NCBI GenBank assembly: GCA_007120815.1
Contig: SKMY01000147.1
Location: 1 to 7,236 of the forward strand
Direction of reading: 5' to 3'
DNA: 7,236 nucleotides
Origin: Syntrophomonadaceae bacterium
Lineage (GTDB): Bacteria > Bacillota_D > Dethiobacteria > DTU022 > UBA8154
Position numbers and translations under genes: made by a program. Below, piece after piece: positions 1 through 5,198 of this stretch (positions are counted from its first letter, which is position 1; the number at the start of each line of letters is the position of its first letter). The notes beneath the pieces were generated by a model. The model was not told where the DNA came from. It saw nothing but the letters and a program-made list of their open reading frames with translations, and ran no database searches.

Positions 1-1324
1 CCATGGTCCCCAGGTCCCCGGAACGGTAGAACCCGTCCTCGTAAAAGGCGTCTTTTGTGGCCTGCTCCATCTTATAGTAGCCCTTCATGACCATGTAGCC
101 CCGGCAGCAGATCTCGCCAACGGTGCCACGGGGGACTTCCTTGCCGGTTTCCGCATCCCGGATTTCCAGTTCCACGTGGGCCAAGGGTCGACCAACGGTG
201 GACACCCTGCGATCCAGGCTATCGGTGGGCCGGGTTTAGGTCACCACGGGAGAGGTTTCGGTCATGCCGTAGGAAATGGTTACTTCAGGGGCAATTTTCT
301 CCGTGACCTGCTTCATGACCTCGATGGGGCATGGCGAACCGGCCATAATACCCGTACGGGAGTACGTTAAGTCAAACTTATCAAAATCCGGGTGGCCCAG
401 CATACCGATCCACATGGTGGGAACCCCCTGGCAGGCCGTTGCCCTTCCCTTACTCATGGTTTCCATCACCCAGCCGGGATCGTAATACACAACCGGGAGC
501 TGGGTGGCGCCGTGGACCGTACAGGTGGTGATGCTCATGGTCAGCCCAAAGCAGTGGAAAAAGGGCACCGGGATACAGAGGCGATCGGCGTCAGTGTAGT
601 TCTGGGCTTCCCCCACGTACCAGGCGTTGTTAATGACGTTGTAGTGGGTCAGCATAACACCCTTGGGAAAACCGGTGGTCCCGGAGGTGTACTGCATGTT
701 AAAGACATCGTGGGGATCGCAGGCTTCCTGGTACCGGGCAAGGACTTCGTCGGGAACGTCACTGCCGTACTCCTCGAACTCTTTCCAGGTAAACATCCCC
801 GGGTGCTTTTCCTCTCCGGCAAAAACAACGTTTTTCAAGAAGGGCAGCTTTTCAGATTCCAGCTTGCCGGGCTCGGCGTCTTTGAGTTCCGGCAAAACAT
901 TGTACAGGTTCTCGATGTAGTTGTTGCCCTTGAATTCATCGATCAATACCAGGGTTTGAGTATCGGACTGCTTGAGCAGGTATTCCAGCTCGTGGGAGCG
1001 GTAGTTGGTGTTGACGGTAACCAGGATGCCGCCCATTTTTACCGTTCCGCCGAAGGTGAAGATCCACTCGGGAATATTGGTGCCCCACATGGATACCTTG
1101 TCGCCTTTTTTAACCCCCAACTTGAGCAGGCTTTTGGCGTCCTTGTTGCACATGTCCCGATATTCCGTGTAGGACCAGGATTTCTCGATCTGGCTGTAAT
1201 AACCGATGGCCTCCTTGTCCCCGTACTCTTCGGCACGCTGATCCAGCAGATCCCCAAAGGTAATCTCGAAGAAATCACCATCTGGCCTCTGCTGCTTTCC
1301 TACTAAGAAATTCGGCTTAGACAT
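1..1324 (-). pseudogene. Acyl-CoA synthetase (AMP-binding family), interrupted by an in-frame TAA and cut by the window edge
   Basis: An adenylate-forming ligase that would activate a carboxylic (probably fatty) acid with ATP and CoA to acyl-CoA in the cytoplasm. The start at 1324 has an AAGGAGG ribosome-binding site (1332-1338) seven bases upstream. Visible motifs are the phosphate-binding YTSGTTGFPKGV (residues 212-223), FFHCFGLT (255-262) and YGMTET (352-357). Codon 363 is TAA. The same frame then continues without another stop for 78 codons to the window edge, reading TRPTDSLDRRVSTVGRPL and later GFYRSGDLG, the conserved ATP-ribose-binding region. Relatives usually have Gln at the interrupted position, so a single CAA-to-TAA change would explain it. 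The C-terminal domain with the catalytic lysine lies beyond the window; family members have about 520-560 residues. It is the last visible gene of the run, 52 bases after the Yip1-like gene. Without readthrough only the truncated N-terminal part would be made. A sequencing error is possible. Confidence 0.9.
236..238 (-). other. In-frame ochre (TAA) codon inside the acyl-CoA synthetase
   Basis: The codon sits directly after SPVVT of the YGMTET motif region, where relatives commonly read VVTQT. The codons on both sides keep the same frame and family similarity, so this is a substitution and not an indel. No selenocysteine or pyrrolysine signal applies, since those use TGA and TAG. Confidence 0.9.
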
Positions 1325-1376
1325 TCTTTTTCCTCCTTGTTATTGAGTTAGTTTAAAATAAATCTGCTGTTGCAAC

Positions 1377-1931
1377 CTAATACCCGAATACATAAATAAA
1401 ACTGCCGAAAAAAACGATAAATAAGGCCACACAAATTGAGGCTTTTCTCAACGAAAAGCCCTGCATGATCTTAACGGTTTTCACCAAGGCGTAAATAAAA
1501 AGCGCCAGAGAGCTCAGGGCAGCCACCACCAAGGTAATTTGAACAGGGATAGTAAATACTGTCTTGGAATTCAAATAAGTGACAATTGAAACCAGCACCC
1601 CGTAGGGCAAAAACGTGTACCCGATGACAGAAAACAAGGAAAAAAACCGGGGTAAGCCTTTTAGAATCCGGCACATGGCCCAAAGCATCAGGGTAATTCC
1701 AAGCTGTGAAGCAACCATATACATATACCCAAACAAAACAAAGAAACTCAGGTAAAAGTAATTAAGTTCACCTATCAGGCTTTCCCCCCGAACAAAAAAC
1801 ATGGTCGCCCCGTAGATGAATCCGGCAGCAAAGACCAGGAAGCTGGAAGTTAGCGTAGGATTATTTTCTTCGATATCTTTGGCGACCTTTCCTTTTATTA
1901 AAATGATATCATAGAGGGCCTTGTGAACCAT
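1377..1931 (-). CDS. Yip1-like integral membrane protein of unknown function
   Basis: A 184-residue, very hydrophobic protein with about five predicted transmembrane segments, roughly residues 29-46, 58-88, 101-117, 129-150 and 163-182. The stretch around residues 99-110 (LFSVIGYTFLPY) fits the Gly-Tyr...Pro-Tyr pattern of Yip1-domain proteins, and the short amphipathic N-terminus before the first helix is also typical. Yip1-like proteins in bacteria have no firmly established role. The ATG at 1931 follows a purine-rich AAAGGTAGG (about 1940-1948). The gene lies between the symporter region and the acyl-CoA synthetase on the same strand, so it may be co-transcribed. Its upstream leader is one of the two duplicated hairpin elements described separately. 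The membrane protein call is secure; the family assignment is moderate and no function is claimed. Confidence 0.8.
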   Translation of the reverse strand: MVHKALYDIILIKGKVAKDIEENNPTLTSSFLVFAAGFIYGATMFFVRGESLIGELNYFYLSFFVLFGYMYMVASQLGITLMLWAMCRILKGLPRFFSLFSVIGYTFLPYGVLVSIVTYLNSKTVFTIPVQITLVVAALSSLALFIYALVKTVKIMQGFSLRKASICVALFIVFFGSFIYVFGY

Positions 1932-1942
1932 TTTAGTTCCTA

Positions 1943-2034
1943 CCTTTCGTTTAGCGCTTTCCAGCGAGCTATTCTTTAGGCAGTTTTTCCGGGTGGCTTG
2001 GACCGTTCAGAAACTCGCCTGAAAAAACTGCACA
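1943..2034 (-). repeat. Diverged hairpin element, copy A (leader of the Yip1-like gene)
   Basis: This segment aligns along its length with 2389-2480. The best-kept blocks, read on the minus strand, are GTTTTTTCAGG, the loop TGAACGGTCC, and GCTAAACGAAAGG next to the ribosome-binding site of the following gene. Positions 1980-2031 form a long hairpin whose outer nine pairs (GCAGTTTTT with AAAAACTGC) are perfect. No T-run follows on the minus strand, so it does not look like an ordinary terminator. I do not recognise a known riboswitch family. Confidence 0.6.
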
Positions 2035-2062
2035 TATTTAACATTTTAACAAGGTACCAGCC

Positions 2063-2305
2063 TCAAGCAACGCCTAGAGTATGAATAACAAATGTGCATC
2101 GATAACGAATGAAACGACTTACAGTTACAACGCTTACTTTTTTGGGGAATGTGTTTTTCAGGCCAGCCGTGGGCTTTTTCAATAAGCATTTCGTTTCCTC
2201 TCGGGGACATTGGCGGCAGCTATGGAAATCTTGTTATAACTTCAACTATTAAGATTATAAGCAAAAAACATGCCATGTCTATAATTCCTGCTTGCTGCCA
2301 AAACA
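2063..2305 (-). pseudogene. Degenerate 3' fragment of a second sodium:solute symporter gene
   Basis: Read on the minus strand, this stretch encodes a decayed copy of the last ~75 codons of the neighbouring symporter (2514-4181). The 14 residues LIEKAHGWPEKHIP are identical in both. Before them, FLLIILIVEVITRFP lines up without gaps with FVLLIFVSMITNRIP, followed by a TAG where the intact protein has Ser. After them the frame drifts and the final transmembrane helix is lost. Nucleotide similarity continues past the old stop into the hairpin element at 1943-2034, as it does downstream of the intact gene. The fragment is therefore what remains of a tandem symporter copy whose 5' part was deleted. 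The 2305 boundary is approximate. Confidence 0.8.
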
Positions 2306-2388
2306 TCGCCCTGGTTAGAGGCGTTACATGCTAACCGGCTTAAGGTGATGTCATTATCCATCAACTTGATGGCATTTTGCATTGAGCT

Positions 2389-2480
2389 CCTTTCGTTTAG
2401 CGGCTTCCAACGAGGCGTTCTGTTGGCAGCCTTTCAGGGGGGCACGGACCATTCATAAGCCCCCCTGAAAAACCGCTCAT
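2389..2480 (-). repeat. Diverged hairpin element, copy B (downstream of the symporter)
   Basis: This is the partner of 1943-2034. Positions 2426-2442 and 2460-2476 form a 17-pair stem. The inner 11 pairs (TTTCAGGGGGG with CCCCCCTGAAA) are perfect. The outer six pair fully only in minus-strand RNA, where three become G-U pairs; on the plus strand those three are mismatches. The loop keeps GGTCC as in copy A. A second possible stem, GGCTGCCAAC with GTTGGAAGCC (2422-2431 with 2402-2411, one mismatch), shares bases with the first, so two alternative folds exist. It ends in GCTAAACGAAAGGAG, a Shine-Dalgarno in front of an ATG at 2382 that now opens only a short, probably non-functional frame. Confidence 0.6.
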
Positions 2481-2513
2481 TCATCTAAGCTAATTTATAT
2501 AAAACACGAACTA

Positions 2514-4181
2514 CTAGCCAAACAACGCATAGAATACGAAGAATAGCATAACTAAACCGATAATAAACGGACCGACTTCGCTGTTATAGCGCATGCTGTT
2601 TTTAGGAATGTGTTTTTCAGGCCAGCCGTGGGCTTTTTCGATTAGCAAGTCCGTTTCCTCACGGGGGATGTTAGCAGCCAGCGACGGAATCCTGTTGGTA
2701 ATCATGGAGACAAAAATGAGTAGCACAAAGGACAACGGCACTGATAGCACCCCGGGATAGGGAATGGAACCATAGGGGACGTTGGACCAGATGGGGCTCC
2801 AGGTAAAGCTGGGGTGGGCAAATTGTGCATTAGCGTAAATACACACGAACCCTCCAACTAACATACTGGAAATGACGCCGTACTTATTAGCCCCCTTCCA
2901 CCAAATCCCCATAATTAACGGGGCCGTAAAGACAGAAGCGGAAACGGCAATAGCCCAGATAACACTGGCGAGAGCGAATGCAGGTGGATTGATAGTGACG
3001 AAAATAATGACGATGCCGCCGACAAAGCTGATGACAGGAGCGAAAACAAGCTTCTGCTTCTCTGTTAATTCCTTGTAGCTTCCTACGATATCGTGAGCAA
3101 TACCCGTTCCGATAACAATCAACGCTCCGGCAGTGGTAGACAGCCCGGCTGCAAACGCCCCGGCCATAACCATGGCCAGCGCCCAGTCACCGACAAATAC
3201 ATCCGAGAGAATGAGCAGCAGCATGTCTGCCCGCACAGCGGCAACTTCAATCCCCTCCACGGTGGTCCAGAGCACACCGGCAAATCCGGATCCAAACGTT
3301 AACACATTAACAAACCCAATAAAGAACAAGCCTAAAAGAAAGCCATAGCGCCCTTCTTTAATGGTTTTCGCCGAAGCAACCCGGGAGAGGTAGTGAGGAA
3401 CGGAAGCCGTGCCAAAGAGCATGGAGAAGAATACACCCTGGTACCACTTGATGTGGGCATATGGTGGGTAGAGGCGTTCAAAAAATATGGGGAATGCCTC
3501 CAGCATTTCCGGTACCATGTTTCCGTAACCCCAGAAAGGCAGATACCAGGCAGTAGCCCCCAGGGCATGCAAGATCGCCGTAACAGGTATAAACATGCAG
3601 ACAACGCAGAGGGCGCCCTGCAAGGCCTGATTCCAGGTCACACCATACATCCCGCCGATGGTCACATAAATAACAACGACGATGCCCCCGATAAAGAGCC
3701 CGGGAACATAGGAAACACCCAGCAGCATTTCAAATACGTGGGCGATGGCCTTCATCTGGCTGACGGCATACATGATCATGATGAAGATCATAAATCCGAC
3801 GGCGATGAGCCGGGCATACTCGCTGCGGAATCGCTCGGAAACGTAACCGGCAGCAGTATAGGTTCCCAGCCTTCTCAGAGGGCCGCTAAAGGAAATGATC
3901 ATCACCAGGAATCCGCACATCCAGGCCTGGGACATGATGATCAGCTGAGAATGCAAACCCCAGATAAACGCCGTAAAACCGAGAAATGTGGCACAACTCA
4001 AATAAGCAGACACGATGGCAAACGCATTGGTTACCGGTCCAACGGAACGGCCGGCAAGGTAATACCCTTCTGCAGTTGTGGTACGGCGGCGGGCGATCTC
4101 ACCAGAAATGATGAATATTGCGATGAGAAGAAAAAGCAGGATAACGCCACCGATAAAAATGCCTTCCCTTTCAAAGCCCAT
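2514..4181 (-). CDS. Sodium:solute symporter (SSS family, acetate-permease-like)
   Basis: A 555-residue integral membrane protein of the LeuT-fold sodium:solute symporter family, expected to import a small solute, here probably a carboxylate, with sodium. It has about 13-14 hydrophobic helices. Family marks are AEGYYLAGRSVGPV with the following SAYLSCATFLG (residues 37-68), the GGMYGVTWNQALQGA loop (176-190), and LSTTAGALIVIGTGIAHDI (347-365), whose Ser/Thr residues correspond to the sodium-binding helix. The N-terminal pattern is closest to ActP-type transporters, but the substrate cannot be fixed from sequence. The start at 4181 is two bases after the stop of the small membrane-protein gene, and its GGAGG lies inside that gene's last codons, so the two are translationally coupled. 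A decayed copy of its 3' end lies just downstream. The nearby acyl-CoA synthetase suggests that imported acid is activated to a thioester. Confidence 0.95.
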   Translation of the reverse strand: MGFEREGIFIGGVILLFLLIAIFIISGEIARRRTTTAEGYYLAGRSVGPVTNAFAIVSAYLSCATFLGFTAFIWGLHSQLIIMSQAWMCGFLVMIISFSGPLRRLGTYTAAGYVSERFRSEYARLIAVGFMIFIMIMYAVSQMKAIAHVFEMLLGVSYVPGLFIGGIVVVIYVTIGGMYGVTWNQALQGALCVVCMFIPVTAILHALGATAWYLPFWGYGNMVPEMLEAFPIFFERLYPPYAHIKWYQGVFFSMLFGTASVPHYLSRVASAKTIKEGRYGFLLGLFFIGFVNVLTFGSGFAGVLWTTVEGIEVAAVRADMLLLILSDVFVGDWALAMVMAGAFAAGLSTTAGALIVIGTGIAHDIVGSYKELTEKQKLVFAPVISFVGGIVIIFVTINPPAFALASVIWAIAVSASVFTAPLIMGIWWKGANKYGVISSMLVGGFVCIYANAQFAHPSFTWSPIWSNVPYGSIPYPGVLSVPLSFVLLIFVSMITNRIPSLAANIPREETDLLIEKAHGWPEKHIPKNSMRYNSEVGPFIIGLVMLFFVFYALFG

Positions 4182-4183
4182 CT

Positions 4184-4513
4184 TTATACCTCCTCTACGT
4201 CTTTAGTGAGTTTTTCTCTTGCCGCGTCATTTTTATCAATCATTTTTAAGACGATGTATCCCAGTAAGATGGGCCCCAGCCAGTTAATGGAAAACTGGTA
4301 CCAGTAAGGAAAAGGAAATCCCCAGATTGTTACATCCAGCAATTGTGGAAAAGGTAGCATAAAAACCACGCCCATGGCAATAACCATGACAAGGAGCACG
4401 CTAACCACTACAAGATTTCGCTCTTCCTTGTAAACGCGTTCCGCCTCCGCCGAGAATCCAAGCTGCTTGTCAGCAGGCGCATCTGAACCTGCAGGAATTC
4501 TTGGTTCAGTCAT
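4184..4513 (-). CDS. Small two-helix membrane protein, likely symporter small subunit (DUF4212/DUF485-like)
   Basis: A 109-residue protein with a polar N-terminus (1-30), a first transmembrane helix at about 34-53 ending in FMLPFPQL, a short aromatic loop GFPFPYWYQF (65-74), a second helix at about 74-92, and a charged tail. Size, the two helices and the loop match the small proteins encoded directly upstream of many SSS symporters (DUF4212 or DUF485 families), which are thought to pair with the transporter. I cannot choose firmly between the two families. The ATG at 4513 has AGGAGGG nine bases upstream. Its last codons (GAG GAG GTA) double as the Shine-Dalgarno of the symporter gene, which starts after a two-base gap. 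A 23-residue leader ORF ends three bases upstream of this start. Confidence 0.88.
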   Translation of the reverse strand: MTEPRIPAGSDAPADKQLGFSAEAERVYKEERNLVVVSVLLVMVIAMGVVFMLPFPQLLDVTIWGFPFPYWYQFSINWLGPILLGYIVLKMIDKNDAAREKLTKDVEEV

Positions 4514-4516
4514 TAA

Positions 4517-4588
4517 TTAGATCCCTCCTAAGTATGTTTTTTGAACACTACTGCATACCTTAATGATTATACTTATTGACTTTGACAT
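4517..4588 (-). CDS. Candidate 23-residue leader peptide upstream of the symporter operon
   Basis: ATG at 4588, TAA at 4519-4517. It is preceded by GGGGAGGTGATC (4589-4600), whose last ten bases exactly complement the 3' end of 16S rRNA, so this is the strongest ribosome-binding site in the window. The peptide begins MSKSISIIIKV and ends in LGGI, is basic and hydrophobic, and matches nothing I recognise. Its final codons overlap the Shine-Dalgarno of the next gene (TAGGAGGG, 4523-4530), so ribosomes finishing here could hand over to that gene or block it. This could be a translated leader or an unrecognised tiny membrane protein. The site is clear; that the peptide is made is an inference. 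Confidence 0.4.
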   Translation of the reverse strand: MSKSISIIIKVCSSVQKTYLGGI

Positions 4589-4724
4589 GATCACCTCCCC
4601 GCAAGATCAAGATGATGTTTAAAGTTTAAATTACACCCCCTTTCCACGAATAATATATTTTACTTCAGTTTTATGATTGTTAAGCAATTTATTGTTCAAA
4701 ATAATACTATATTTTTGCATCTGT

Positions 4725-4741
4725 AAATGTTCTGAACATTT
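4725..4741. promoter_or_regulatory. Perfect 17-base palindrome, candidate operator
   Basis: AAATGTTCTGAACATTT has two perfect 8-base arms around a single T. It lies about 140 bases upstream of the leader ORF and downstream of the terminator at 4807-4846. The form is that of a dimeric repressor or activator site. It differs from the GATGCA-N4-TGCATC sites and so would belong to another regulator. No family is assigned. Confidence 0.4.
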
Positions 4742-4806
4742 GTCCGGCAGGCTGTGGCTGCTTGTTATGGCAAGCTACCTTGCTTTATAATTTAGCTTTA
4801 TAAAAT

Positions 4807-4846
4807 AAAAAAGAGGCTTCAATGACTAAACAATGAAAACCCCTTT
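4807..4846 (-). terminator. Intrinsic terminator between the sigma-54 promoter and the symporter operon
   Basis: In minus-strand RNA, AAAGGGGTTTTCA pairs with TGAAGCCTCTTT (one bulge, two G-U pairs) around a 12-base loop and runs directly into T6 followed by ATTTTAT. The plus strand gives mismatches instead of G-U pairs and a poorer T-run. It lies about 200 bases after the expected start from the -24/-12 promoter at 5050-5065 and about 220 bases before the leader ORF, so it would end or attenuate that transcript. It also covers the stop codon of the short ORF at 4819-4965. Confidence 0.6.
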
Positions 4847-4965
4847 TGTTCAAAGATCAAGCCAAAGGGCAACATGGCAACCATGATGACACCGCAAGAA
4901 AAAGGAATAAAAACTGAAATCCGTGTTTTTGTTTCGTCGACATGTTTTCTTATAAAACACAACAA
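4819..4965 (-). CDS. Candidate 48-codon small membrane ORF after the sigma-54 promoter
   Basis: A frame opening with TTG TTG (4965-4960), with AAGGGAG at 4968-4974 five bases before the second TTG. It encodes a charged N-terminus (RKHVDETKTR), then a hydrophobic span that includes VIMVAMLPFGLIF, then GFSLFSH and TGA inside the terminator hairpin. The MLPF...GF arrangement recalls FMLPFPQL...GFPF of the small symporter subunit (4184-4513), so it may be a decayed copy of that gene, which would fit the decayed symporter copy nearby. It could also be an independent small protein, or chance. A GTG-led frame also fits the same ribosome-binding site, which lowers confidence. Confidence 0.25.
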   Translation of the reverse strand: MLCFIRKHVDETKTRISVFIPFSCGVIMVAMLPFGLIFEQKGFSLFSH

Positions 4966-5049
4966 TTCTCCCTTAACCAGCAAATTAACTTCTCAGCTTT
5001 TGACAGCAATTGACAAACTATTGTGCACTTACAAATAATTAATAATTAT

Positions 5050-5065
5050 TGCAAGATACATGCCA
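5050..5065 (-). promoter_or_regulatory. Sigma-54 (-24/-12) promoter
   Basis: Minus strand TGGCATGTATCTTGCA closely matches the consensus TGGCACG-N4-TTGCA, with the invariant GG and GC dinucleotides separated by exactly ten bases. Transcription would start near 5039 and run toward the symporter genes. The gene for a sigma-54 activator lies directly upstream, and palindromes suited to it lie at 5145-5179, about 105-130 bases before the start, the usual distance for activator sites. Confidence 0.8.
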
Positions 5066-5144
5066 TTTTACTGCGACCCCGCTGAAATTCGATGATTTGG
5101 GGGAACCATTGTGAGGGAAGCGCTGTTAAGAGCATAACGAAAAC

Positions 5145-5160
5145 GATGCAGCATTGCATC
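5145..5160. promoter_or_regulatory. Upstream activator site, palindrome GATGCA-N4-TGCATC
   Basis: GATGCAGCATTGCATC has perfect 6-base arms centred about 113 bases upstream of the predicted start of the -24/-12 promoter. Related sites occur at 6975-6990 and 7212-7227, next to the regulator gene, so it is the probable binding site of the activator at 5199-6953. The assignment to that protein is inferred from position and repetition. Confidence 0.6.
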
Positions 5161-5163
5161 CTT

Positions 5164-5179
5164 AATGTTGTTTAGCATC
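5164..5179. promoter_or_regulatory. Degenerate second activator site, 19 bases from the first
   Basis: AATGTTGTTTAGCATC keeps 8 of the 12 arm positions of GATGCA-N4-TGCATC. Its offset from the site at 5145 is 19 bases, the same offset as between the palindrome at 7212 and the GATGCA at 7231, so two dimers could bind on one face of the helix. Weak on its own. Confidence 0.3.
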
Positions 5180-5198
5180 ACACCCGTGACAGCGTTTT

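Noticed and set aside
392..1306. Long plus-strand open frame of 304 codons opposite the acyl-CoA synthetase
   Set aside because: It is antisense to a gene with clear family motifs, and its translation shows no recognisable domain or ribosome-binding site.
2242..2382. A 46-codon minus-strand ORF with AAAGGAG before its ATG
   Set aside because: Its second half overlaps, in another frame, sequence clearly derived from the symporter tail, so it is probably a chimera created by deletion and not a real gene.
2426..2476. Strong GC-rich hairpin as a transcription terminator for the symporter gene
   Set aside because: No T-run follows the stem on either strand, and the sequence leads into a Shine-Dalgarno.
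3393..4307. Long plus-strand open frame opposite the symporter
   Set aside because: It crosses two well-supported minus-strand genes and encodes a low-quality polar sequence with no family marks.
4768..4784. TGGCAAG...TTGCT on the plus strand as a second sigma-54 promoter
   Set aside because: The GG to GC spacing is eleven bases, not ten, and no plus-strand gene follows; it is better described as a short inverted repeat GCAAG-CTAC-CTTGC.
4782..4803. Direct repeat GCTTTATAA-TTTA-GCTTTATAA
   Set aside because: Only two AT-rich copies, next to the terminator T-run; too simple to interpret.
4999..5040. Two TTGACA-like -35 boxes on the plus strand
   Set aside because: There is no good -10 at proper distance and no plus-strand gene downstream.
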